This document shows, in pieces, positions 18,734 to 26,843 of a stretch of DNA of 64,000 bases (positions are counted from its first letter, which is position 1; each line of letters starts with the position of its first letter). The translations under genes were made by a program, and so were the position numbers. The notes beneath the pieces are model-generated. The model did no database searches, was not told the origin of the DNA, and saw only the letters and a list, made by a program, of their open reading frames with translations. The stretch is from contig CAKTOH010000001.1 in assembly GCA_934589705.1 (NCBI GenBank), positions 62,001 to 126,000 of the forward strand, written 5' to 3'. Source of the DNA: an uncultured Oscillospiraceae bacterium. Lineage in GTDB: Bacteria; Bacillota; Clostridia; Oscillospirales; Oscillospiraceae.

Positions 18734-19501
18734 TCATTTCTTATTTTTCTTGTAGATGATGTTCAGGCCCTTCAGCAGCAAGTTCTTTTCCAGAATGATC
18801 TCCCGCTTGCACAGGGGAGTAATGAACTGTGCCAGGCCTCCGGTGGCAATCAGGGTGCACCGGTGCCCCAGCTCCTCCTCCATCCGATCTACAAGCCCGT
18901 CGATCATGGCGGCGGTGCCGTACATCATGCCGCTGCGCATACAGTCCACGGTGTTCTTGCCGATGACCTGCTTGGGCTTATCCAGACTGATGCCGGGAAG
19001 CTGTGCCGCCCGGCTGGTCAGAGCGTCCAGGGATACCCGGACGCCGGGGAAAATCACGCCGCCCATGTAAACATTCTCCGGCTCCACCACTTCCATGGTG
19101 GTTGCCGTGCCCAGATCCATCAGAATCAAGGGCGCCTGATACTCCGCAAGCGCCGCTACGGCTACGACAATTCGGTCGCTGCCCACCTGACTGGGCACAT
19201 CCACATGGATATTCAGCCCGGTCTTCAGGCCGGGGCCTACCACCATAGGCTGCTTACCGATGACCTTCATCACACCGGTACGGACGGAGTTGAACACCGG
19301 GGGCACCACAGACGAAATAATGCAGTCGTCGATGTCGGAGATCCGCGCGCCGTAGGCTTCCAGCATACTTTTAATTTCCACACCGTACTGGTCGGAGGTT
19401 CGGGTGTGATCCGTGGCGATTCGGGCCTTAAAGAGAATTTTATCGTTTTCAAAGCAGCCAATCACCAGATTGGTATTGCCGATATCAATTGCCAGAAGCA
19501 T
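18734..19501 (-). CDS. coaX: Type III pantothenate kinase CoaX
   Basis: 255-residue ASKHA-fold kinase that phosphorylates pantothenate, the first step of CoA synthesis. The phosphate-binding loop is LLAIDIGNTNLVIG at the N terminus. Family motifs GSDRIVVAVAA, LMDLGTATTMEVV and the C-terminal LIATGGLAQFITP are present. ATG 19501 has AAAGGAGTGC upstream. It is 12 nt downstream of an ECF S-component gene and divergent from coaBC, so three CoA-route genes sit together. Confidence 0.96.
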   Translation of the reverse strand: MLLAIDIGNTNLVIGCFENDKILFKARIATDHTRTSDQYGVEIKSMLEAYGARISDIDDCIISSVVPPVFNSVRTGVMKVIGKQPMVVGPGLKTGLNIHVDVPSQVGSDRIVVAVAALAEYQAPLILMDLGTATTMEVVEPENVYMGGVIFPGVRVSLDALTSRAAQLPGISLDKPKQVIGKNTVDCMRSGMMYGTAAMIDGLVDRMEEELGHRCTLIATGGLAQFITPLCKREIILEKNLLLKGLNIIYKKNKK

Positions 19502-19513
19502 AGGCGCACTCCT

Positions 19514-20146
19514 TTATCGTTTTTTCATCCGCTCCGTCAGCCGGAGCAGGGCCTTACCGATGACGGTCACCAGTACCGCGGCGATGATGGCCTCCGGAAT
19601 GCCGGAGGCGGTGACGGTACCCATGACCAGGCCAAACACCGCGGTGATGGCTACATTCTTCGCCTGGGCATACTGCTGGGCAAGCAGCAGGTAGATGCTG
19701 CCCATGACGAGAATGGTATGACAGATGGTGGACACCGCCGCGGTAACGGGCAAAGCCAGATAGTCCTGTTTCAGGGCCTTCTTGGTCAGCCGCCAGAGCC
19801 AGCCCGCGATGACGCCAAGCAGAATCCGGCAGCCCAGGGCAATCCAAAGGCTTTTCAGCACACCGGGCAAGCCTTCCGTCGTCATAAACGGGGAGAAGGC
19901 GAAGGCCAGAAGTCCGGGGGCGGTGGTATTGGCCCAGATCGAGCACAGCCCGAACACGGCGCCCAGCACCGCGCCTGCTGCCGGCCCCAGCAGCACCGCA
20001 CCCAGAATCACCGGGATGTGCATGGTGGTTGCCTTGATGACAGGCAACGGAATAAAGCCGATTCCCGTCATGCCCATGACCAGCAGTACGCCGCAGAACA
20101 TGGCGAGAGTCGCCATGTAGCGGGTGTCCATCTTTCGTTTTTGCAT
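19514..20146 (-). CDS. ECF transporter S component, PanT/HmpT-like (probably pantothenate)
   Basis: 210-residue membrane protein with five or six hydrophobic segments. The N-terminal part carries the pattern of vitamin S components: GIGFIPLPVIKATTMHIPVI, then GPAAGAVLGAVFGLCSIWAN. Such proteins bind one vitamin and work with a shared EcfT and two ATPases encoded elsewhere. The substrate is inferred to be pantothenate only because coaX follows 12 nt downstream and coaBC is divergent. ATG 20146 (MQKRKMD) has AGGAGG 8 nt upstream. Confidence 0.82.
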   Translation of the reverse strand: MQKRKMDTRYMATLAMFCGVLLVMGMTGIGFIPLPVIKATTMHIPVILGAVLLGPAAGAVLGAVFGLCSIWANTTAPGLLAFAFSPFMTTEGLPGVLKSLWIALGCRILLGVIAGWLWRLTKKALKQDYLALPVTAAVSTICHTILVMGSIYLLLAQQYAQAKNVAITAVFGLVMGTVTASGIPEAIIAAVLVTVIGKALLRLTERMKKR

Positions 20147-20262
20147 ATTCAATTCCTCCTGCTGCCGTTCCCTAAGGTGGGATACAGCGCAAATTTACGA
20201 GCCAAAAGCTCGGTTTCGTATTATAACAGAGTTTGCCGGAAATGGCAAGAGAAAATCCGCTC

Positions 20263-20291
20263 TTTACTTCCGCTTTCTTTCCCGTTATAAT
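20263..20291 (+). promoter_or_regulatory. Putative sigma-A promoter of coaBC
   Basis: TTTACT (20263-20268), a 17-nt spacer and TATAAT (20286-20291), 28 nt upstream of the coaBC start. Confidence 0.65.
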
Positions 20292-20318
20292 GAAGAAAAC
20301 AACTTTGGAGGTTTTGAC

Positions 20319-21512
20319 ATGCTGAAAGGAAAAACCGTTCTGCTGGGCGTCACCGGCGGAATTGCCGCCTATAAGGCCGCCGCTCTGGCTTCCTTGCTCA
20401 TCAAGCAGCACGCGGCGGTGGAGGTGGTGATGACCAAAAATGCCACTCAGTTTGTGACGCCTCTGACCTTCGAGCAGCTCACCGGCCGCCGCGCCATGGT
20501 CGATACCTTTGACCGGAACTTTTCCCATCAGGTGGAGCACATCTCCCTGGCTCAGCGCACCGACTTGGTCATCATTGCCCCGGCCACGGCCAATGTCTGC
20601 GCAAAGCTTGCCCACGGGCTGGCCGACGATATGCTCACCACCACGGTTCTGGCCTGTCGGTGTCCCAAGCTCATTGCCCCGGCCATGAACACCAATATGT
20701 ACGAAAACCCGGTGACCCAGGACAATCTGACCCTGCTGGAAAAGTACGGCTGGGAGGTCATTTCCCCTGCCAGCGGCCGGCTGGCCTGCGGGGCGGTTGG
20801 CCCGGGCAAGCTGCCGGAGCCGATGGATTTATTACAGCACATCCTGCGTCATCTGGCGCTTCCCCACGACCTTTCCGGCAAGCGGGTGCTCGTCAGCGCC
20901 GGCCCCACCCAGGAGGCCATTGACCCGGTGCGGTATCTGACGAACCACTCCACCGGCAAAATGGGCTATGCCCTTGCCAGGATGGCCATGCTCCGGGGAG
21001 CGGATGTCACCCTGGTCTCCGGCCCCACCGCCATCGCCCCGCCCCCCTTCCTGCGCACCATTCCCGTAGTGTCCGCCCAGGATATGTATGATGCCATCTC
21101 GGAAAACGCGGCACAGGCGGATTTCATCTTCATGGCAGCCGCCGTGGCGGACTATACCCCCACGGAATGCGCGGACAATAAGATCAAGAAGAAAGACGGC
21201 GACATGGCCATTCCTCTGAAGCGCACCCAGGATATCCTGGGCTTTCTGGGGGAGCACCGGGCTCCCGGTCAGATTCTCTGCGGCTTCTCCATGGAGACCC
21301 AGAATATGCTGGAAAACAGCCGGGCAAAGCTTGACAAAAAGCATGTGGACATGATCTGCGCCAACAATCTGAAGGTTCCCGGTGCGGGCTTCGGCGTGGA
21401 CACCAATATTCTCACCCTCATCACCCGGGATGCCGTTACCGAGCTTCCGAAAATGTCCAAGGAAGAGGCGGCCAACGCCATCCTCAATGTGGCTCTGTCC
21501 CTCTCCAAATGA
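20319..21512 (+). CDS. coaBC: Bifunctional phosphopantothenoylcysteine decarboxylase/synthetase CoaBC
   Basis: 397-residue fusion of CoaC (flavin-dependent decarboxylase, residues 1-185) and CoaB (synthetase, residues 188-397). The CoaC part shows GVTGGIAAYKAAALASLL, the active-site-type TKNATQFVTPLTF, PATANVCAKLAHGLADDML and PAMNTNMYENP. The CoaB part shows LVSAGPTQEAIDPVRYLTNH, STGKMGYALA and AAAVADYTP. ATG 20319 (MLKGKTVLLG) follows TTTGGAGG. Divergent from the ECF S component and coaX. Its terminator is separated from the stop by a MITE. Confidence 0.97.
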   Translation: MLKGKTVLLGVTGGIAAYKAAALASLLIKQHAAVEVVMTKNATQFVTPLTFEQLTGRRAMVDTFDRNFSHQVEHISLAQRTDLVIIAPATANVCAKLAHGLADDMLTTTVLACRCPKLIAPAMNTNMYENPVTQDNLTLLEKYGWEVISPASGRLACGAVGPGKLPEPMDLLQHILRHLALPHDLSGKRVLVSAGPTQEAIDPVRYLTNHSTGKMGYALARMAMLRGADVTLVSGPTAIAPPPFLRTIPVVSAQDMYDAISENAAQADFIFMAAAVADYTPTECADNKIKKKDGDMAIPLKRTQDILGFLGEHRAPGQILCGFSMETQNMLENSRAKLDKKHVDMICANNLKVPGAGFGVDTNILTLITRDAVTELPKMSKEEAANAILNVALSLSK

Positions 21513-21522
21513 CGCCGTATTA

Positions 21523-21689
21523 TTAGGGTCTATCTGAAAACCGTCAACACGCCCAAACAGCGGGTCTTTTCCACCTGCTGGGCACCATTTTTTCTTGCAA
21601 TACCCAGAGTATTCCTGCAAAAAAATGGCTTCATCAGGCGGAAAATCCCTCGCCGTTGGTCATATTCCCGGTTTTCAGATAGACCCTAA
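21523..21689. mobile_element. MITE-like element, 167 bp, perfect 21-bp terminal inverted repeats
   Basis: Left end TTAGGGTCTATCTGAAAACC (+G, 21523-21543) and right end 21669-21689 are exact reverse complements. The interior holds a further palindrome (CCATTTTTTcTTGCAATAC ... GTATTcCTGCAAAAAAATGG). There is no coding capacity. It lies between the coaBC stop and its terminator hairpin. The TIR looks like that of a DNA transposon; the parent insertion sequence is not in this window and a target duplication is not clear. Confidence 0.85.
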
Positions 21690-21690
21690 A

Positions 21691-21723
21691 ATACCCCCGG
21701 TGCGTTCTGCGCGCCGGGGGTAT
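21691..21723. terminator. Bidirectional terminator between coaBC and radA
   Basis: 10-bp stem ATACCCCCGG / CCGGGGGTAT (21691-21700 with 21714-21723) around a short G+C-rich loop, next to the radA stop at 21727. It is 178 nt from the coaBC stop because the MITE lies between. Confidence 0.8.
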
Positions 21724-21726
21724 TCG

Positions 21727-23088
21727 TTATAATGCGGTTTCAATGGCCTCTCTCAGATTTCGCACCCGGTAAACTGTCAGTCCTGCCGGAATTTCCATTT
21801 TTTCCGAGCCGCTTCGGGGAATGATGCACTTCTTGAAGCCCAGCCGGGATACCTCCCCCAGCCGTTGCGCCAGGTGGGACACTGCCCGAATCTCGCCGGT
21901 CAGGCCAACCTCACCGATGGCTACCAGGTCATCGGCAATGGCTCCGTCCCGATAGGAGGATGCGATGGCCAGAGCCACAGGCAGGTCTGCCCCCGGCTCA
22001 TCCAGCCGCAGGCCGCCGATGACATTGATATAGGCATCGAAGGCGCTGAGCTTCATTCCCGCCCGCTTTTCGGCCACAGCCATCAGCAGCACCGCCCGGT
22101 TGAAATCGAAGCCGTCGGCGGCTCGCCGGGGCACGTTGAAGGTAGTCTTGGTCACAAGCGCCTGAACCTCTGCCAGCACCGGCCGGGTGCCCTCCATCAC
22201 GCAGGCCACGCAGGTACCGCTGGCGCCCTCCGGCCGTCCCTCCAGCAGCATTTGGGATGGATTGGGCACCTCCGCAAGACCGGAATCCAACATTTCAAAC
22301 ACGCCGATTTCGTTGGTGGAGCCGAACCGGTTTTTCGCCGCCCGCAGGAGCCGATAGGAAGTGTTGGGGTCACCCTCAAAGTACAGCACACAGTCCACCA
22401 TATGCTCCAGCACCTTGGGGCCCGCAATATTGCCGTCCTTATTGATATGCCCCACCACGAAGACCGTGATACCCTGGGACTTGGAAATCTGCATCAGGGT
22501 CATGGTGCAGTCCTTCACCTGGGAAATGCTTCCCGGGGAGGACTCGTTATTTTCGTTATATAAAGTCTGAATGGAGTCCACGATCAGAATATCCGGCTTT
22601 GTTTCCTCCACCGTCTCCACCACGTCGGAAAGCCGGGTCTCCGACAGGATGAACAGTTCCTCCGGGGCAACCCCCAGCCGCTCCGCCCGGAGCTTCAGCT
22701 GCCGCTCGCTTTCCTCGCCGGAGATGTACAGCACCCGCCGCTCGGCGCAGAGCCGATTGCAGATTTGAAGCAGAAGGGTGGACTTACCGATGCCGGGGGC
22801 GCCGCCAACCAGCACCAGAGACCCGGCCACCGCGCCGCCGCCCAACACCCGATCCAGCTCCCCCATGCCTGTGGAGAAGCGGATTTCGCTGTCGCCGGTG
22901 ACCTCCCGAAGCCGCAGGGGTACTCGGCTGACTCCCACAGGAGCAGGCTTGGCTCTGCCCGGAGCCGCGGGCTTTTCGATGTGCTCTTCCATGGTGTTGT
23001 AGGCCCCGCAGCTGGGGCACCGACCCATCCACTTTGGAGTTTCGTTTCCGCAATTTGTGCAGAAAAAAACGGATTTTGCCTTTGCCAT
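21727..23088 (-). CDS. radA: DNA repair protein RadA (Sms)
   Basis: 453-residue RadA/Sms, a RecA-like branch-migration helicase. N-terminal C4 zinc finger CTNCGNETPKWMGRCPSCGA (residues 10-29), Walker A GGAPGIGKST near residue 98, the RadA-specific KNRFGS motif (AAKNRFGSTNEIGVF), and a Lon-protease-like C-terminal domain (NVIGGLRLDEPGADLPVALA). ATG 23088 has GGGAGAAATACAT upstream. It is 15 nt downstream of the Cys-rich gene at 23104. Confidence 0.97.
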   Translation of the reverse strand: MAKAKSVFFCTNCGNETPKWMGRCPSCGAYNTMEEHIEKPAAPGRAKPAPVGVSRVPLRLREVTGDSEIRFSTGMGELDRVLGGGAVAGSLVLVGGAPGIGKSTLLLQICNRLCAERRVLYISGEESERQLKLRAERLGVAPEELFILSETRLSDVVETVEETKPDILIVDSIQTLYNENNESSPGSISQVKDCTMTLMQISKSQGITVFVVGHINKDGNIAGPKVLEHMVDCVLYFEGDPNTSYRLLRAAKNRFGSTNEIGVFEMLDSGLAEVPNPSQMLLEGRPEGASGTCVACVMEGTRPVLAEVQALVTKTTFNVPRRAADGFDFNRAVLLMAVAEKRAGMKLSAFDAYINVIGGLRLDEPGADLPVALAIASSYRDGAIADDLVAIGEVGLTGEIRAVSHLAQRLGEVSRLGFKKCIIPRSGSEKMEIPAGLTVYRVRNLREAIETAL

Positions 23089-23103
23089 ATGTATTTCTCC
23101 CGC

Positions 23104-23364
23104 TTATTCTTTCTTTTTTACCAGCTCCAGCACCTGGGACATCTGCTTGCAGATAGCCGGATAGCTTTCCCGCTTATGGGGCCGCAGACAGCCGCTGCAA
23201 TCCTTGATGCCGCTGTCCGTATACCGGAAGCTTCCGCCGCATTTGTCCCCCAGGCAGTACAGGGGGCAATAGCAGAACAGACAGCTGAAGGTTTCCGGGT
23301 CTGCCCCTTCGTGGCAGGGAAAATATTCGCACTGCTTATTCTGAAAATAATCGTAATGTGCCAT
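23104..23364 (-). CDS. Cysteine-rich small domain protein
   Basis: 86-residue protein with nine cysteines, matching the Cys-rich small domain family: NKQCEYFPCHEG, then FSCLFCYCPLYCLGDKCGG, and a C-terminal DCSGCLRPHKRESY. Cys density suggests a zinc or iron-sulfur site. In other genomes this domain is often linked to cobalamin genes; no such gene is here. ATG 23364 has GGAGGTCGCAAAA upstream. Its position directly upstream of radA may reflect co-transcription. Confidence 0.85.
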   Translation of the reverse strand: MAHYDYFQNKQCEYFPCHEGADPETFSCLFCYCPLYCLGDKCGGSFRYTDSGIKDCSGCLRPHKRESYPAICKQMSQVLELVKKKE

Positions 23365-23399
23365 TTTTGCGACCTCCGTGCTCTTCCCTTTTGGGAAGA

Positions 23400-24035
23400 T
23401 TATGTTATAATAGACCAGGGGTAAATCTTCGGCGGCTCCTGGGAAAAGGTCATAAATTTCCCGGTCACCGGATGGATGAACCCGATTTTATGAGACCATA
23501 GAGCAATTTCACAGGAATCTTCCAGGGTGGAATACTTTCGCTCCCCCACGAGAGGCATCCCCCGGGAGGCAAACTGCACCCGAATCTGGTGGGTGCGGCC
23601 TGTGCGAAGATGAATCCGCACCTTCGCCAAATTTTCTGCCCGGCTCAGCACCTCATAGTCCAGAACGGCTTCCTGAACGCCCTTACCCGGTGCTTCCGCT
23701 ACCATGGTCATCCGCCGGGCCTTATCCCGGTACAGTAGATCCGTCAGGGTTCCTTTGTCTGCTTCCGGCACGCCGTGAACCACCGCCAGATATTCCTTCT
23801 GGAATTTGTCCTCCCGAATCTGCCGGGACAGCTCCGAGGCGCTTTCGGCATTTCGAGCCAGAACCATCACGCCGCTGACCACCCGGTCAAGCCGGTGCAC
23901 CGTCCGGATATCCGCCTGAGAATCTCCCAGAGCCTCCCGCACCAGCTCCGGCAGTCCTCCGGGCTCGTCGGTAGACAGCACCCGGGCGGGTTTAACGCAC
24001 ACCACCACCGCACTATCAACATACAGAAATTCCAT
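23400..24035 (-). CDS. RluA family pseudouridine synthase
   Basis: 211-residue pseudouridine synthase of the RluA/RsuA superfamily without an S4 domain. The catalytic aspartate lies in VHRLDRVVSGVMVLARNAES (motif HRLDR), followed by KEYLAVVHG and the C-terminal LRTGRTHQIRVQFASRGMPL. Its RNA target (rRNA or tRNA) cannot be told from sequence. ATG 24035 (MEFLYVDSAV) follows AAGGGGAG. The gene is divergent from the dehydrogenase at 24108. Confidence 0.92.
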   Translation of the reverse strand: MEFLYVDSAVVVCVKPARVLSTDEPGGLPELVREALGDSQADIRTVHRLDRVVSGVMVLARNAESASELSRQIREDKFQKEYLAVVHGVPEADKGTLTDLLYRDKARRMTMVAEAPGKGVQEAVLDYEVLSRAENLAKVRIHLRTGRTHQIRVQFASRGMPLVGERKYSTLEDSCEIALWSHKIGFIHPVTGKFMTFSQEPPKIYPWSIIT

Positions 24036-24107
24036 CGCATACTCCCCTTTTCGATACCCCATCATATCAAAAAAATCACCGCAATGCAAGCGGAAGGAGG
24101 CTTTTCC

Positions 24108-25067
24108 ATGAAAATCGTAATCCTGGACGGCTATGCCCTGAACCCCGGAGACCTGTCCTACGACTGTCTGAAGGCATTCGGCGAGCTGACGGTCTACGAG
24201 AGCACGGACTCCGAGGCGGAGGCCATTGCCAGAATCGGCGACGCCGAAATCGTCCTTATCAACAAGGTTCCCATTACCGAATCCCTGCTGGCCGCCTGTC
24301 CGTCTGTCCGTCTGATCTGCGTCCAGGCAACCGGCTACAATGTGGTGGACTGTGAAGCCTGCAAAAAGCGTGGCATTCTCGTAACCAACGTGCCCTGCTA
24401 CGGCACCGCGGCAGTGGCTCAGTTTACCATGGCTCTCCTGCTGGAGCTGTGCCATCAGATCGGGCTTCATGACCGGGATGTTCACGCCGGGGGCTGGGAA
24501 AAGGCCGACTGCTTCTGCTACTGGCTGACCCCCCAGATGGAGCTGGCCGGGAAAACCATGGGCATCATCGGCTTCGGCAAAATCGGCATGGCCGTGGGAA
24601 GGCTGTCAAAGGCCTTCGGCATGGAGGTGCTGGCCTATAACCGTAGTCAGTGTGAGGAGAGCAAAAAAATCGGCACCTATGTAGACCTTGACACCCTGCT
24701 TGCCAAATCCGATGTGATTTCCCTTCACTGTCCCCTGTTCCCGGAGACCAAGGGGATCATCAATGAGGCCTCCATTGCCAAAATGAAGGACGGAGCCATG
24801 CTCATCAACACTGCCCGTGGCCCTCTGGTAGAAGAGGCCGCTTTGGCGGAAGCCCTGAACACCGGTAAGCTCCGGGGTGCCGCCTTGGACGTGGTCGCCC
24901 AGGAGCCGATTAACGGAAGCAGTCCCCTTCTCACCTGCAAGAACTGCATCATTACACCCCACATCGCCTGGGCTCCCATCGAAAGCCGCCAGCGGCTTCT
25001 GGACACAGTCGTGGACAATATCCGTGCCTACCTGGCAGGTTCCCCCCAGAATGTGGTAAACCTGTAA
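24108..25067 (+). CDS. D-2-hydroxyacid dehydrogenase (glycerate/hydroxypyruvate reductase type)
   Basis: 319-residue NAD(P)-dependent enzyme of the D-isomer 2-hydroxyacid dehydrogenase family. The dinucleotide fold is GKTMGIIGFGKIGMAVGRL; the catalytic Arg, Glu and His are in LINTARGPLVEE, DVVAQEPI and ITPHIAWAP. The active-site region reads ICVQATGYNVVDCEACKKRG. Resembles glycerate dehydrogenase HprA; the true substrate is open. ATG 24108 has AAGGAGG 7 nt upstream. It stands as a single gene followed by repeats. Confidence 0.92.
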   Translation: MKIVILDGYALNPGDLSYDCLKAFGELTVYESTDSEAEAIARIGDAEIVLINKVPITESLLAACPSVRLICVQATGYNVVDCEACKKRGILVTNVPCYGTAAVAQFTMALLLELCHQIGLHDRDVHAGGWEKADCFCYWLTPQMELAGKTMGIIGFGKIGMAVGRLSKAFGMEVLAYNRSQCEESKKIGTYVDLDTLLAKSDVISLHCPLFPETKGIINEASIAKMKDGAMLINTARGPLVEEAALAEALNTGKLRGAALDVVAQEPINGSSPLLTCKNCIITPHIAWAPIESRQRLLDTVVDNIRAYLAGSPQNVVNL

Positions 25068-25077
25068 ATATATACGG

Positions 25078-25220
25078 TGTCATTGCGAACCAGTGGGAAT
25101 GTGGTACACTGGTGTGGCCCTTTCCAAGGATTCCCTCCGGTCACAATCCGTTTCCCTAAGCCTTCCCCGCCGGGGAAGGTGGCTCGTGCGTCCCCCGCAA
25201 GCACGAGACGGATGAGGGCC
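25078..25220. repeat. Interspersed repeat, family A left end joined to family C
   Basis: TGTCATTGCGAACCAGTG ... CACTGGTGTGG (25079-25118) is the family A left end. It runs into CCTAAGCCTTCCCCGCCGGG and a hairpin GGCTCGTGCGTCCCCCGC / GCAAGCACGAGAC. No matching right end is visible. The remaining sequence up to 25353 shows no gene or structure that I can support. Confidence 0.6.
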
Positions 25221-25353
25221 AATCATTTCATATTCTGCAGAAATCTTTCGGCATTGCCCCCGGAGGGATTCGCACCGAAAGCTTTTAGAAGGCCACATGT
25301 AATAGAAAAGTCTATGGAAAACTACGAATAAACAGATTTACTCTTTATCGATT

Positions 25354-25388
25354 AAAAAAGACGAGAGCTTCGGCTCCCGTCTTTTTTT
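25354..25388. terminator. Terminator of tsaD (bidirectional form)
   Basis: AAAAAAGACGaGAGC / GCTCcCGTCTTTTTT around TTCG with A- and T-tracts on both sides, just after the tsaD stop at 25390 on the minus strand. Confidence 0.88.
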
Positions 25389-25389
25389 C

Positions 25390-26406
25390 TTACAGTGCCT
25401 CGCCCAGAATGGACTTGGTGGCATAGGCGTTCAGGTGCATATCGGCTGTATTTCCGGCGAGAAATTCATAATAGGCCTGAGCCCCGATCATAGCGCCGTT
25501 GTCCCCGCAAAGTGACAGCGGCGGCATGTAAACCTCCGCGCCCAACCCCTTGGCTGCCGTCAGCAAATCCGCCCGAATCCGGGAATTGGCAGCCACGCCT
25601 CCGGCTACGGCAATTTTCCGGTAGCCAGTTTCCTTCAAAGCCATCACCGCCCGGGGTACCAGGGTATCCGAAACCGCCGCGGAGAAGGCGGCGCAGAGGC
25701 TGGGAATGTCCAGCTCCTCCCCTACCTGCTCGGCATGATGAATCAGATTCAACGCGGCGGTTTTCAGGCCGGAAAAGCTCATATTGTAGGGATTTTCGCC
25801 GGGCTTGCTGCGAGGCAGGGTATATTTTTTCTCATCGCCCAGCTTCGCCGCCTTGTCCAGAGCCGCCCCGCCGGGGTACGGCATTCCCAGCACCCGGGCG
25901 ACTTTATCAAAGCACTCCCCCGCCGCGTCATCCAGGGTAGTGCCCAGAATGCGCATATCCGTGTAGTCCTTGACCTCCACGAACATGGTGTGTCCGCCGG
26001 AAACCACCAGGCACAGAAAGGGCGGCTCCAGCTCCGGATAGGCCAGGTAGTTCGCCGCAATGTGGCCTCGGATGTGGTGCACCGGGATCAATGGCTTATT
26101 CAGTGCCAGGGCAGCGGCCTTGGCAAAATTCACCCCCACCAGCACCGCGCCGATGAGGCCGGGCGCGTAGGTTACGGCCACGGCATCGATCTCCTGCCGG
26201 GAAAGGCCGGTGTTCACCAACGCCTGATCGGCCAGGCCGTAAATGGCCTCAATATGCTTCCGGGAGGCAATTTCCGGCACCACGCCGCCATAGATCCGAT
26301 GCAGATCCACCTGGGAGGCAATGCAGTCCGTCAGAATTTCCCGGCCGTCCCGGACAATGGCTACGGCGGTTTCGTCGCAGGAGGATTCTACCGCGAGAAT
26401 ATTCAA
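25390..26406 (-). CDS. tsaD: tRNA N6-adenosine threonylcarbamoyltransferase TsaD
   Basis: 338-residue ASKHA-fold enzyme making t6A37 in ANN-decoding tRNAs. Seen: NILAVESSCDETAVAIV at the N terminus, the metal-binding HIRGHIAA, CLVVSGGHTMFVEV and AVAGGVAANSRIR. A TTG start at 26406 is proposed: AAGGAG lies 8 nt upstream, it gives the family-like start MNILAVESS, and its TTGA overlaps the rimI stop. A GTG at 26415 would sit directly on the SD. It is the last gene of cysS-polA-rimI-tsaD; tsaB and tsaE are not here. Confidence 0.95.
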   Translation of the reverse strand: MNILAVESSCDETAVAIVRDGREILTDCIASQVDLHRIYGGVVPEIASRKHIEAIYGLADQALVNTGLSRQEIDAVAVTYAPGLIGAVLVGVNFAKAAALALNKPLIPVHHIRGHIAANYLAYPELEPPFLCLVVSGGHTMFVEVKDYTDMRILGTTLDDAAGECFDKVARVLGMPYPGGAALDKAAKLGDEKKYTLPRSKPGENPYNMSFSGLKTAALNLIHHAEQVGEELDIPSLCAAFSAAVSDTLVPRAVMALKETGYRKIAVAGGVAANSRIRADLLTAAKGLGAEVYMPPLSLCGDNGAMIGAQAYYEFLAGNTADMHLNAYATKSILGEAL

Positions 26407-26843
26407 TTTTCCCACTCCTTTCCCAGAATCAGGGCGTCTTCCTTAGGGTTGTGATAGTAGTTTTTTCGCAGACCCAATTGCCGAAAGCCCATGCGCGCGT
26501 AAAGCGCCCGGGCGTTTTCGTTGCTCACCCGAACCTCCAGTCTCAGACACCGGCTGCCCATCTTTGCAAGCTCGGCAATCAGCGTCTCAATCAAAGCCCG
26601 GGCAATGCCCTGTCGGCGGAACCTCGGGTCAACGGCAACATTCATCATGTCACTTTCGTCCAGCACCGTCTGACTGCCCACATAGCCGAAGACCTGATCG
26701 TTCTCTTCGGCAACCAGCCATAACGACAAGGGATTTTCAAGCTCGGAGGCGATGCTTTTTTCGCTCCAGGGGCCTGAAAAGCACTGCGCTTCCAGTCGCG
26801 CAATCTGAGACACATGGTCTTTGTTCATTTGAATGATTCTCAT
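26403..26843 (-). CDS. rimI: Ribosomal protein bS18-alanine N-acetyltransferase RimI
   Basis: 146-residue GNAT acetyltransferase. The acetyl-CoA-binding motif is VAVDPRFRRQGIARALIETL; LEVRVSNENARALYARMGF and the C-terminal NYYHNPKEDALIL are typical of RimI. The RimI-TsaD pair is common in Firmicutes. ATG 26843 overlaps the polA stop by 4 nt and lacks a strong SD, so it is probably read by coupled translation. Confidence 0.92.
   Translation of the reverse strand: MRIIQMNKDHVSQIARLEAQCFSGPWSEKSIASELENPLSLWLVAEENDQVFGYVGSQTVLDESDMMNVAVDPRFRRQGIARALIETLIAELAKMGSRCLRLEVRVSNENARALYARMGFRQLGLRKNYYHNPKEDALILGKEWEN

Noticed and set aside
21523-21689. The long inverted repeat after coaBC as a terminator
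   Set aside because: The arms are 125 nt apart with internal palindromes, and a proper terminator follows at 21691-21723.
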